Shown piece by piece: positions 1 through 7,937 of a DNA stretch of 17,182 nt. A model generated the notes under the pieces. That model was not told the DNA's origin and made no database searches. It was given only the letters and a program-made list of their open reading frames with translations. This stretch comes from Patescibacteria group bacterium. GTDB lineage: Bacteria > Patescibacteriota > Minisyncoccia > Moranbacterales > UBA1568. A program made the position numbers and the translations under genes. The DNA lies in the NCBI GenBank assembly GCA_030917745.1, contig JAUPUC010000064.1, positions 1-17,182 on the forward strand, read 5' to 3'. Position 1 is the first letter of the stretch. The number at the start of each line of letters is the position of its first letter.

Positions 1-2
1 TT

Positions 3-722
3 CCCTACTGGAAACAAATCCTCACCATGGCGGTCGAGGCCCAATCGATTTCCTCGCTCGGCTTCCTCGGTGCCGACATCGCCATCGATCGCGATCAGGG
101 ACCGGTGATTCTCGAACTCAATGCCCGTCCCGGCCTCTCCATCCAGTTGGCCAACTTCGCCGGACTCAAGGAGCGACTCGATCGGGTACGTGGCATCAAC
201 ATCAAGACGGCGGAACGCGGGGTGCGCCTCGGACGCAATCTCTTCGGAGGTGAAATCGAGGAGGAAATCGAGGAAATCTCTGGTCGTCGCGTCATCGGCT
301 GCATCGAAAAAGTAAAACTCATCGGGAAAAACGGGAAAGAAATAACCGTCGAGGCCAAAATAGACACTGGCGCCGATTCAACTGCTATTGACACTACTCT
401 TGCCCGCGAACTTGGATTTGAATCAGTACTTGATTTTTTCGACACCATTCCTAAACCAAACTCTACCGAACGTATCGACCTCAAGAAAATCTCCGATGAA
501 TACGATGTGAAATACAAAAATGCTCATCCAGATCTCGTGGGCATTGCATTTACCCACTCTTCTAATGGATTTTCCATGCGTCCAAAAGCTGACCTGTCTT
601 TTGTGCTCGATACTCTGGAAATTTCTGCTCGCGTATCGATTATCAATCGAGCCCATCTTGAATATCCAGTTATCATCGGACGCAAAAATCTCGGAAAGTT
701 TCTTATCGATACAAACAAATAG
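3..722 (+). CDS. Partial RimK-related ATP-grasp ligase fused to RimB-type retropepsin-like domain
   Basis: The reading frame is open to the left edge, so the N-terminus is missing; the ATG at 27 is internal. The first ~95 visible residues are the end of an ATP-grasp ligase. The motif ELNARPGLSIQLAN (encoded near 114-155) holds the Glu and Asn that bind metal in ATP-grasp enzymes, and its wording resembles the RimK-related alpha-L-glutamate ligase family. From about base 295 a second domain begins, resembling the RimB/'ATP-dependent zinc protease' family (Pfam PF05618): KIDTGADST carries the retropepsin Asp-Thr-Gly, and near the end come an RPKADLSF segment and YPVIIGRKNLGKF. Such proteins are often encoded beside RimK-like ligases; here the two are joined. 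The likely role is adding and trimming amino acids on an unknown target (inference). GC content falls sharply at the domain junction. The stop is TAG, 5 bp before the next gene, so co-transcription is likely. Confidence 0.8.
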   Translation, partial: PYWKQILTMAVEAQSISSLGFLGADIAIDRDQGPVILELNARPGLSIQLANFAGLKERLDRVRGINIKTAERGVRLGRNLFGGEIEEEIEEISGRRVIGCIEKVKLIGKNGKEITVEAKIDTGADSTAIDTTLARELGFESVLDFFDTIPKPNSTERIDLKKISDEYDVKYKNAHPDLVGIAFTHSSNGFSMRPKADLSFVLDTLEISARVSIINRAHLEYPVIIGRKNLGKFLIDTNK

Positions 723-727
723 TCTCT

Positions 728-3538
728 ATGAAAAAAGTACTCATCCTTTTCGGGAAAAGCGACTGGGAAAAAGCCAAGCCATTTGCGAACAAAGATTACC
801 AGTACTCATATGAGTTCTTCTATACGCTTTGCAAACAAAATGGCATACAGATGTACCGAGCGTCTTACGAGTGGTATGATTACGAAAACCATTTTTTTAA
901 ACATGCATGGATTTACGACGGACCAGGTGGCAACTGGAGCCGAACAGATAATGTATCACCAGATATCATCTACGATAAGACGAAAGGGCGGACAGAAGTG
1001 TATTATAAAAAAGAGCTCATCGGGGAAAACTTCCCTATTATCAACGACCTCACCTTCACTCGGATTATCGACGACAAATTCCTGACAGGACTGATCTTTG
1101 CCGAATGGTCGAAAGAGAATCATGTCGTCCGAAATCCAGAAGAACTCTCCCTTCATATCGGTAAAATATCAACTCCGCTCGCCGTACTCAAACCCATCTG
1201 TGACAGCGGCGGAAATGGTGTACAAGTCTTCGAGAAAACCGCCACCTCAAAAATTAGTTTCCACGGAGAACACATACTCCAGGAATTCATCGATTCCTCT
1301 CGTGGCGTACCCGGGATAAAAACCGGTCTTCATGACCTCAGACTCGTGTTCGTGAATGACTCCCTAATATACTCCTACATACGAAGCCCTCAACCCCACA
1401 GCTATCTCGCGAACCTCGCCCAGGGAGGCTCGCTTCTTATCGTTCCCGCGGAAAAACTCCCTGATTCGCTCACCCCAATCATCGAACATTCCCGAAAAAC
1501 CTTCTCATCGTTCAACCCGAAGATCTATACTATCGATGTCATGTTCGACGAGACCGAGCGTCCCTGGGTGGTGGAACTCAATTCAATGCCAGGACTCTAT
1601 TTCACTCCTGAAGAAAAACCCTCGATGGAACGGCTTTACGCGGAACTATTAACTGTCTTTCAAAATAAACTGGGGCAATACCCTAGCCCCGACACCCTGT
1701 TTTCGGCCGTGCCAGCGACCAAATCTTCCCTAAAAAATACCCCCGCAAGTACTATGAAAATTACTGTCATCTGCAAAAATACCGAGTGGCAGGTCCAAAA
1801 ACTATGTGAAGCAGCTGCGGAACTCGGGTGCGATATTGACGTCAAGGACATCTCTACTCCAGGAATTCTCCCTGCCGATCTAGGCGATATCGTCATCTGG
1901 AGATCCTCTTCACTCGGATGCGGACCCGAACGGCTCGAGATGATGAGACTTATCATGATGAAACGGACACTTATCAACCGGTGCCTTGCACAACTTCCCC
2001 GGGCGACCGAAAAAGTCTTCCAGCAGGAATACGTTTCACAGAAAACCAAATGGGTACGATGTATCCCGACATTCGTATTCCATTCGGTCGACGAAAGGAC
2101 GGAGGCGATAAAAAGCGGCCTCCTACGGTATCCGTTTATCCAAAAACCGAACAACGGATCAAAGGGGAAAGGGGTCGAGCTCATAAACAATGAGCATGAA
2201 CTCGGTCAATTCACACAAGATATTCATCGGCAAGTCTACCAAAACTTCATCAGAAATTCGGGTGACTACCGGGCGTTTATCCTTGGAGGAAGGCTTCTTG
2301 GCGCCATCAAAAGAACCCCTGCAAAAGGAGAGTTCCTTAATAATATCTCACGCGGAGGACGCGCGGAGGTTGTCACCGACCCAAAGATCCTGTCCGAACT
2401 ACGACGAATCGGCACAGTTGTCGCCTCGATTTTCGAGCTTTCTCTATGCGGAGTCGACATCATCTTTGATGAAGAAACCAGAACGTACTTCTTTTTAGAA
2501 GTCAACACCGTCCCCCAATGGAAAGGATTCCAGGAAGCAACCGGTATCGATGTCGGAAGAGAAATCATCCAATACGGTCAACGCCTCATAAGAAGGAGGG
2601 AATCTTCCTCCTTGCCGGAACTTATCTCCGAAGAATACCTTTCGCAGATGCGTTTCCTTGGTGAAAAGAAATTCCATTTCCTTTCGCGGATATTCCTCTG
2701 GAGCAACGATCCATCCCTCATGAAAAATCTGAATGAGCTCCAAAAAGAATACATCGGGATATCCCAGAGCGACCACCGAAAGATACTCCAAAAGATTTCT
2801 ACCAGAAAGACTCTCCTCGAGACCCGTATGATCGCAAAAGAAAAACGGCAAGTCTTTTTCGAAAAATACCCAGATCTCGAACCGTTTTTGAATCTTCTTT
2901 TTAAAAATCTCTTCTCAAGGGAGATCTATGGGATAGATTTGCGTCCGCATATCCGGAAGATCGTTTCGGAAACCGAACTCATCGAGCTGAAAAACGCCCT
3001 GGAAGATGACCCTCAGGCAATGCAGGTGCTTTCGACTCATGCTATAAATTACCTCTACCTTGTCGACGACTACCTGCAGACACCAGCATCGCAGGTGAAC
3101 CCAGAAAAATACTTCCAAATCGGAATCTCATCAACGGGTGAATCACTTAAGTTACGATTATACTTCTTCACCCACTGCATCATCGGGGCATCAAAATTCT
3201 ACAGCACGAAAATCAGGCAGGCAGATCTGGCTATCTACACAAAGATGCTCCGTGCCGCCGAAAGCATCATAAAAGATGACTTCCAAAAAATATCACTCGA
3301 TAACAAATTCGAGTTTCTGGTGTGCGCAAAAATATGCGGATACGTATCCGAGATTGAAGAACTCATCCTCTCGGAAGCGAACCGCTCACTCGCCCCAGAC
3401 GGGAACTTCCTCATCGACACCGAAAATGAGACTGCTACCCCGGATGGCGGAAACGACTTCGTCGGAGCTGAACACCGGAATGTCCTCTATATTATGTCGC
3501 AAACCCCATTCCGTCCACACGATACCAACTCTCCATAA
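728..3538 (+). CDS. Double ATP-grasp (RimK-like) ligase with unknown C-terminal helical domain, 936 aa
   Basis: Three parts are visible. Residues 1-320 form a divergent ATP-grasp domain: KPICDSGGNGV (155-165) is the glycine-rich ATP loop, DLRLVFVND (203-211) a core strand, and VVELNSMPGLYF (281-292) the metal-binding Glu/Asn. Residues 343-625 form a clearer RimK-like domain: KPNNGSKGKGV (473-483), GDYRAFILGG (512-521), ISRGGRAEVV (540-549), GVDIIF (575-580) and FLEVNTVPQWKGF (589-601). Residues ~630-936 are mostly helical, without a motif I can name, and contain a polar segment with DGNFLIDTEN (891-900) and GAEHRNVLYIMS (913-924). RimK-family enzymes ligate amino acids through acyl-phosphate intermediates; two active sites in one chain suggest two ligation steps or two substrates (inference). 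The first domain may be a structural partner, but its key residues look intact. No Shine-Dalgarno sequence precedes the ATG; translation is probably coupled to the upstream gene. Confidence 0.85.
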   Translation: MKKVLILFGKSDWEKAKPFANKDYQYSYEFFYTLCKQNGIQMYRASYEWYDYENHFFKHAWIYDGPGGNWSRTDNVSPDIIYDKTKGRTEVYYKKELIGENFPIINDLTFTRIIDDKFLTGLIFAEWSKENHVVRNPEELSLHIGKISTPLAVLKPICDSGGNGVQVFEKTATSKISFHGEHILQEFIDSSRGVPGIKTGLHDLRLVFVNDSLIYSYIRSPQPHSYLANLAQGGSLLIVPAEKLPDSLTPIIEHSRKTFSSFNPKIYTIDVMFDETERPWVVELNSMPGLYFTPEEKPSMERLYAELLTVFQNKLGQYPSPDTLFSAVPATKSSLKNTPASTMKITVICKNTEWQVQKLCEAAAELGCDIDVKDISTPGILPADLGDIVIWRSSSLGCGPERLEMMRLIMMKRTLINRCLAQLPRATEKVFQQEYVSQKTKWVRCIPTFVFHSVDERTEAIKSGLLRYPFIQKPNNGSKGKGVELINNEHELGQFTQDIHRQVYQNFIRNSGDYRAFILGGRLLGAIKRTPAKGEFLNNISRGGRAEVVTDPKILSELRRIGTVVASIFELSLCGVDIIFDEETRTYFFLEVNTVPQWKGFQEATGIDVGREIIQYGQRLIRRRESSSLPELISEEYLSQMRFLGEKKFHFLSRIFLWSNDPSLMKNLNELQKEYIGISQSDHRKILQKISTRKTLLETRMIAKEKRQVFFEKYPDLEPFLNLLFKNLFSREIYGIDLRPHIRKIVSETELIELKNALEDDPQAMQVLSTHAINYLYLVDDYLQTPASQVNPEKYFQIGISSTGESLKLRLYFFTHCIIGASKFYSTKIRQADLAIYTKMLRAAESIIKDDFQKISLDNKFEFLVCAKICGYVSEIEELILSEANRSLAPDGNFLIDTENETATPDGGNDFVGAEHRNVLYIMSQTPFRPHDTNSP

Positions 3539-3583
3539 TACGAAAATTGAGCTGCTCCACCCTCAGGCCCACGCTCTTTTTCC

Positions 3584-3612
3584 TTGAATTTTCCCCGTTT
3601 TTCCGCTATACT
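3584..3612 (+). promoter_or_regulatory. Sigma70-type promoter for the PBP1A gene
   Basis: TTGAAT (3584-3589), exactly 17 bp, then TATACT (3607-3612). Four of six bases match TTGACA and five of six match TATAAT, at the ideal spacing. Transcription should start near 3619, about 20 bases before the ATG at 3639. It lies in the 100-bp gap after the ATP-grasp gene, which shows no convincing terminator. Confidence 0.75.
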
Positions 3613-3615
3613 TCG

Positions 3616-3629
3616 GTTACTTTGGTAAC
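3616..3629 (+). promoter_or_regulatory. Short inverted repeat at the predicted transcript start
   Basis: GTTAC (3616-3620), loop TTTG, GTAAC (3625-3629): a 5-bp perfect stem, with a possible G-T pair outside it. It sits on the predicted start site and just before the ATG, where a Shine-Dalgarno sequence would normally be; none is seen. It could be an operator or a 5' hairpin. It has no following T-run, so it is not a terminator. Confidence 0.35.
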
Positions 3630-3638
3630 TGTTTTTGT

Positions 3639-6230
3639 ATGCGAAATCCTTTATTTCTGAGGAAAAAAGGCGCCCAGACCCCCGAGGAAGGGGGCCATCC
3701 TTCACGGACGAAAAAAATACTCCGGATTGCCCTCAAGCTCTTCGTGATATTTCTGATTCTCGGTTTTCTCACGACTGCCGCCCTTTTTGCATTTATCGCG
3801 AAAGATCTTCCAAGTCCTGGTAATGTCAATAACCGTTTCATTATTGAATCAACCAAGATTTATGATCGAACCGGTACTCACCTTCTCTACGAAGTGCACG
3901 GTGAAGAAAAGCGTACCATTGTCAATTTCCAAGATATTCCCGAGTCTGTTCGGGCTGCCACTATCGCCCTTGAAGATCAGAATTTCTATCATCACTTCGG
4001 CATTCAGCCAAAGGCTATTCTTCGTGCCGCATTGAAAGACATTATCACCTTCGATGCTGCCCAAGGAGCGTCGACCATCACTCAACAATTCATCAAAAAT
4101 TCCCTCCTTTCAAACGAACGAACGCTTACGCGGAAAGTGAAAGAGGTAATTCTGGCACTCGAAGTGGAAGCTAAATTTGAGAAGGATGAAATTCTAGGCA
4201 TGTATCTGAATGAAATCCCTTATGGATCAAATGCCTATGGTATCGAAGCGGCTTCCCAGAGCTTCTTTGGGAAGTCAGCTCGCGATCTCACCCTCGATGA
4301 AGCAGCTCTCCTTGCCTCTCTTCCAAGGGGTACCGCTTTTTACTCCCCGTACGGATCGCGCCCAGATCGAGTGGTAACACGCAAAAATTACGCTCTCAAA
4401 CAAATGGCTAAACTTGGCTATATCACTGAAGATCAGGCCAATGAAGCCATTAATATTGATACCCTTCAGAAAATTAAGCCACAAAAACACATCATCGCTG
4501 CGCCACACTTCGTCATGTATGTACGAGAATACCTCCAAAACAAATACGGGGATCAAAATATCGAACAAAATGGACTCAAGGTCATCACCACACTTGATTG
4601 GGACAAACAGATAGCTGCCGAAGAAGCTGTCCGAACGAATGTCGAAAAAAACAAACGCTGGAAGGCTGCCAATGCCGCCCTTGTTGCTATTGACCCGAGA
4701 ACCGGTCAGATTCTCTCTCTGGTTGGGTCAAAAGATTATTTCGGAACACCGGAACCGGCTGGTTGTATTTCTGGAAAAAGCTGTACTTTTGAGCCAAATT
4801 TCAATGTGGCTATCTCAGAGCGACAACCGGGATCTTCTTTTAAGCCCTATGTCTATCTGACTGCTTTTACCAAAGGCTATCTTCCAGAAACCCTTATTTA
4901 TGACACCAAAACTCAATTTGAAACTGCCGAAGGAAAAAGCTACGAACCGAACAATTATGATGGCAAGTTCCATGGACCGATTTCAATCATGCGGGCACTT
5001 GGCGGATCATTAAATGTTCCTGCGGTAAAAACGCTTTATTTGGTCGGTGTCAAAGATGCTATATCTCTCTCAAAAAGTCTCGGGATTACCGATCTGAATC
5101 GTCCCGATCAGCTCGGCCTTTCTCTGGTGTTGGGCGGCGGAGAAGTCAAGCTTCTCGACCACGTCAATGCCTATGCTACTCTCGCAAACAATGGCATTAA
5201 GCATGAAAAAACCGCCATCCTTCGTGTTGAAGATTCCAAAGGGACGGTCCTTGAAGAATACACGGAAAATCCGGGCGAACAAGTTGTCGATCAAAAATAC
5301 ATCGCCATGCTTGACTCTATTATGACAAACAATGAAAATCGCGCCTGGGTCTTCGGGGAGAATAGTCCACTCGCCTTCAAAGATCGCCTTGTGGCCGCAA
5401 AAACAGGGACCACAAACGAATTTCGTGATGGATGGACCATCGGATACACCCCTTCACTCGCGGTAGGTGTCTGGGCAGGAAACAATGATAATAGCCCCAT
5501 GACTGAAGGAGCGGATGGTGTCAATGTCGCCGCTCCGATTTGGCGTGCCTTTCTCGATAAAGTCCTCATAAATACCGCTACGGAAGAATTCCCAAAGTAC
5601 AATCCTGAGGATGAGATTGGGGATGGGGATGGACAAACCAATAAACCAATGCTCTCAGGAAAACTTGAGCAAAAAGAGAATCTGAAAGTCTGTGAGATAC
5701 CAGGGGAGAAAAATAAGTACTGCAGAGCTAATAAATACTGTCTCAGTAAAGATACCGAGAAAAAAGACTTTATCAGCCCCCATGATATCCTCTTTTACGT
5801 GAATCGTGAGGATCCCCGAGGGCCTACCCCTGACAAACCCGACCGAGACTCTCAGTACAAAAACTGGGAAAAGGGCGTCAAAGACTATTATTCAGATAAA
5901 AAAGGCATCGTACTCGATGAACCACCAAAGGACGAATGCAAAGAAAGCGACTTCGGTGGTCTTGAACCAAAGATACGGTTTAGTGCTGCCGGATCATACA
6001 GCTCTCAAGACATTACCCTCACTGTTTCTGTTGATGCACCATACGGGGTACGTTCAGTAAAATATTCTCTTGATGGAGATGAGATTGGCTCAACCTCATC
6101 AAAACCCTATTCTCTTAAATATTCAGTCCCGACTGACAAAAATGGTTCGAGTTTTACGGTTTCCGTTGAAGTGACCGATGACAATGGAAACACTTCTTCG
6201 GACTCGGGAAAAATTCAGGTGAATTTCTAG
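3639..6230 (+). CDS. Class A penicillin-binding protein (PBP1A-like), bifunctional peptidoglycan synthase
   Basis: This enzyme polymerises lipid II into glycan strands and cross-links the stem peptides outside the cytoplasmic membrane. A basic cytoplasmic tail is followed by one membrane anchor (about 28-54). The glycosyltransferase (GT51) domain has LEDQNFYHHFGI with catalytic Glu112, then GASTITQQFIKN (143-154). The transpeptidase domain has all three penicillin-binding motifs: SSFK (Ser399 nucleophile, Lys402), SLN (457-459) and KTG (588-590). At 863 residues it is somewhat long. The excess is a charged linker (~650-775) and a C-terminal Ig-like beta domain (~776-863). All six cysteines (376, 382, 685, 695, 701, 767) lie on the outer side, so disulfides are plausible. 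It has its own promoter, lacks an obvious Shine-Dalgarno site, and converges on the DciA-like gene with 23 bp between stops. Confidence 0.95.
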   Translation: MRNPLFLRKKGAQTPEEGGHPSRTKKILRIALKLFVIFLILGFLTTAALFAFIAKDLPSPGNVNNRFIIESTKIYDRTGTHLLYEVHGEEKRTIVNFQDIPESVRAATIALEDQNFYHHFGIQPKAILRAALKDIITFDAAQGASTITQQFIKNSLLSNERTLTRKVKEVILALEVEAKFEKDEILGMYLNEIPYGSNAYGIEAASQSFFGKSARDLTLDEAALLASLPRGTAFYSPYGSRPDRVVTRKNYALKQMAKLGYITEDQANEAINIDTLQKIKPQKHIIAAPHFVMYVREYLQNKYGDQNIEQNGLKVITTLDWDKQIAAEEAVRTNVEKNKRWKAANAALVAIDPRTGQILSLVGSKDYFGTPEPAGCISGKSCTFEPNFNVAISERQPGSSFKPYVYLTAFTKGYLPETLIYDTKTQFETAEGKSYEPNNYDGKFHGPISIMRALGGSLNVPAVKTLYLVGVKDAISLSKSLGITDLNRPDQLGLSLVLGGGEVKLLDHVNAYATLANNGIKHEKTAILRVEDSKGTVLEEYTENPGEQVVDQKYIAMLDSIMTNNENRAWVFGENSPLAFKDRLVAAKTGTTNEFRDGWTIGYTPSLAVGVWAGNNDNSPMTEGADGVNVAAPIWRAFLDKVLINTATEEFPKYNPEDEIGDGDGQTNKPMLSGKLEQKENLKVCEIPGEKNKYCRANKYCLSKDTEKKDFISPHDILFYVNREDPRGPTPDKPDRDSQYKNWEKGVKDYYSDKKGIVLDEPPKDECKESDFGGLEPKIRFSAAGSYSSQDITLTVSVDAPYGVRSVKYSLDGDEIGSTSSKPYSLKYSVPTDKNGSSFTVSVEVTDDNGNTSSDSGKIQVNF

Positions 6231-6253
6231 AGTTTTCAACCCACACCTACTCA

Positions 6254-6547
6254 CTACCCACGTCTAAAGGTAATACGTTTTACCGGCTCTCCTCCTAAAA
6301 AAACATTCACCGTCTGTTGAAGCTTTTCTTTTTCGAGAAGCAATTCATTAAGCCAAAGCGAGCTCCTAACCCGAATAAGAAGAGTCCCTTCCACCCACTC
6401 TTCTGGAAAAATATTTTCTCTTCCCTTAAAACCATACCACTCACCTATTATTTTCTCGAAGGCAAAAAAAACCGTTTTATCATCCAGTTTTCTCTCTTCT
6501 TTTTCCCACCCTTTCTTTTTGATTGCTAAGTCCTTTAGTGAACGCAT
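6254..6547 (-). CDS. DUF721/DciA-like protein, probable replicative helicase-loading factor
   Basis: A 97-residue protein with the shape of the DUF721/DciA family: an N-terminal helix leading to FEKIIGEWYGF, where many members have a 'W..iVG' segment, then a small beta-rich core with GTLLIRVRSSLWLNELLLEK (20 residues, matching the family's 'L.v.v.ssaWa.eL' pattern) and a basic end (VKRITFRRG). DciA proteins act with DnaB helicase in bacteria that lack DnaC/DnaI loaders. It begins 12 bp after the dnaN stop, and AGGGG about 8 bases before the ATG is one of the better ribosome-binding sites in the window. Its place as third gene after dnaA and dnaN supports a replication role. The assignment rests on pattern and context; the family is divergent. 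Confidence 0.72.
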   Translation of the reverse strand: MRSLKDLAIKKKGWEKEERKLDDKTVFFAFEKIIGEWYGFKGRENIFPEEWVEGTLLIRVRSSLWLNELLLEKEKLQQTVNVFLGGEPVKRITFRRG

Positions 6548-6559
6548 AGATTCATTCCC

Positions 6560-7690
6560 CTATTTTCGAACCGGCATCATTATATACAAATATTGCAATT
6601 TCTCATTTTCCCCTTCCATTTCCCGTAAAACTACTGGCGAGGTAGCATTGTTAATATGAAAAACAACATACTCTCCCTTCAGAGCATTTAACCCCTCAAG
6701 AACATATCGCGGATTAAACGTAAAAATTTTCTCCGTATCCTCTCCTGATTGGTTTTCAATCCGAACACGAGCCTTGTTCTGACCCACCTCTTGAGAAACA
6801 GCCTCAATACTACACTCTGGAGCACCCACAGAAAACCGTATCGTTATTTCTCCTGCGTTATACGAAGAAAGAACACTGGTAATTTTTACTGCTCGGATAA
6901 GCTCATCTCGTTTCATTTGATATGTTGAGAGAAAAGATGTGGGGATAATCTGTTTATAATCAGGATATTTCCCATGTATAAGCCGAGAAACAATTTTTAT
7001 TCCATCAACCTCAAAAAATACCTGATTTTCTTCAACAGCCACAAATACCTCCTTGCTTTCCGAGGTGATAATACGGAGTAATTCCTGACAAGTAGCACTT
7101 GGAATAATAAATGACTGCGCTGATTGTGTTTTATAAGGAAGTTCGAATATTTGTTCAGCCAACCGAAAACTATCTGTAGCGGCCAAATAGAGAGATTTTT
7201 CCTCAAAAGAAACATTTACTCCAGTTAATTCCATTCGTGATTCATTCTGACTCACACAAAAAAGTATCTGGGAAAGAGCATTCCTAAAAAGCTGAGCTGG
7301 AAAAACGAAAGGATATTCCGCTCCCTGGAAACAGGGAATAATAGGGAAATCTTTCCCATCCATTCCTTTAATTTTCCCTTCATACTGGGAACTCTGAATA
7401 ATAAGCGATACTTGATCAGTTTGAAGATTTAAAATATCGCCCGAAGGAAGATTGTGTATAAAACTTCCAATCAGCTTTGCTGGTATCGTTATTTTCCCCT
7501 CTTCTTCTATTTTTGCCCCAATATTTACCACCACGCCAATTTCAAGATTTGTAGCTGAAAGCTTTAGACGACCATTCTCAGCCTCAATAAGAATATTACT
7601 CAGTATAGGGAGTGTTGATTGTTTCCCGGTAATACGTTCAAGATAGGTTATTGATCGAGAAAGGTTTTCTTGGGTACAGATGAGTTTCAT
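6560..7690 (-). CDS. dnaN: DNA polymerase III beta subunit (sliding clamp)
   Basis: A 376-residue protein with the typical length and three-repeat architecture of the bacterial beta clamp, a ring-shaped dimer that tethers the replicative polymerase to DNA. Recognisable parts are the N-terminal MKLICTQENLSRSI, ILSNILIEAENGRLKLSATN near residues 29-48 (20 residues), GKYPDYKQIIPT in the middle, and the C-terminal end YLYIMMPVRK, typical of clamp proteins ending in '..MP.R'. It lies downstream of dnaA on the same strand, separated by a 283-bp gap that looks like the replication origin, so it may have its own promoter there; I did not find a convincing one. No Shine-Dalgarno sequence precedes the ATG. 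All three domains appear intact. Confidence 0.96.
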   Translation of the reverse strand: MKLICTQENLSRSITYLERITGKQSTLPILSNILIEAENGRLKLSATNLEIGVVVNIGAKIEEEGKITIPAKLIGSFIHNLPSGDILNLQTDQVSLIIQSSQYEGKIKGMDGKDFPIIPCFQGAEYPFVFPAQLFRNALSQILFCVSQNESRMELTGVNVSFEEKSLYLAATDSFRLAEQIFELPYKTQSAQSFIIPSATCQELLRIITSESKEVFVAVEENQVFFEVDGIKIVSRLIHGKYPDYKQIIPTSFLSTYQMKRDELIRAVKITSVLSSYNAGEITIRFSVGAPECSIEAVSQEVGQNKARVRIENQSGEDTEKIFTFNPRYVLEGLNALKGEYVVFHINNATSPVVLREMEGENEKLQYLYIMMPVRK

Positions 7691-7779
7691 AAGAATATGT
7701 TCTAAAAATTACTGAGTGACCCTTGTATCTTAATAGGAGTAAAAAATTTATTTAAAAAAGAGTTTATTACTATTAGAAG

Positions 7780-7804
7780 TGTGTATAAGTGTATAAGTGT
7801 ATTT
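7780..7804 (-). repeat. Tandem DnaA-box-like octamer repeats
   Basis: GTGTATAA is repeated at 7781-7788 and 7789-7796, followed by the decayed copy GTGTATTT at 7797-7804. With the preceding T, the first copy reads TGTGTATAA, the complement of TTATACACA, which fits the DnaA-box consensus TTWTNCACA. The second copy is one mismatch away. The copies adjoin the AT-rich stretch. Confidence 0.6.
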
Positions 7805-7910
7805 TTTGTTTCTGGGGAAGGAAATATGAGGGGAGATACTTGGATGATAGAAAAGGAAAATATGAGGATAAGAATGAGTGTGATAGAGAATGGGGAGAAA
7901 GTGTTGTATT

Positions 7911-7919
7911 TTTTCCACA
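7911..7919 (+). promoter_or_regulatory. DnaA box variant TTTTCCACA
   Basis: It fits the consensus TTWTNCACA and differs by one base from TTATCCACA. It lies in the candidate origin, in the same orientation as the perfect box at 7974. Confidence 0.55.
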
Positions 7920-7923
7920 GGTA

Positions 7924-7937
7924 TTATGAATTCATAA
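7924..7937. repeat. Perfect 14-bp palindrome in the origin
   Basis: TTATGAATTCATAA equals its own reverse complement. It lies between the DnaA boxes at 7911 and 7974, which suggests a dimeric protein site rather than a transcription terminator: there is no spacer loop and no T-run. Confidence 0.6.

Noticed and set aside
1660..2190. 176-residue minus-strand frame within the double ligase gene
   Set aside because: It is antisense to conserved ATP-grasp coding sequence and has no recognisable motif.
6231..6253. Bidirectional terminator between PBP1A and the DciA-like gene
   Set aside because: The 23-bp convergent gap has no inverted repeat with a T-run.
7780..7867. CRISPR-like repeats in the origin gap
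   Set aside because: Repeats are 8-10 bp, without uniform spacers or cas genes; DnaA-box iterons explain them better.
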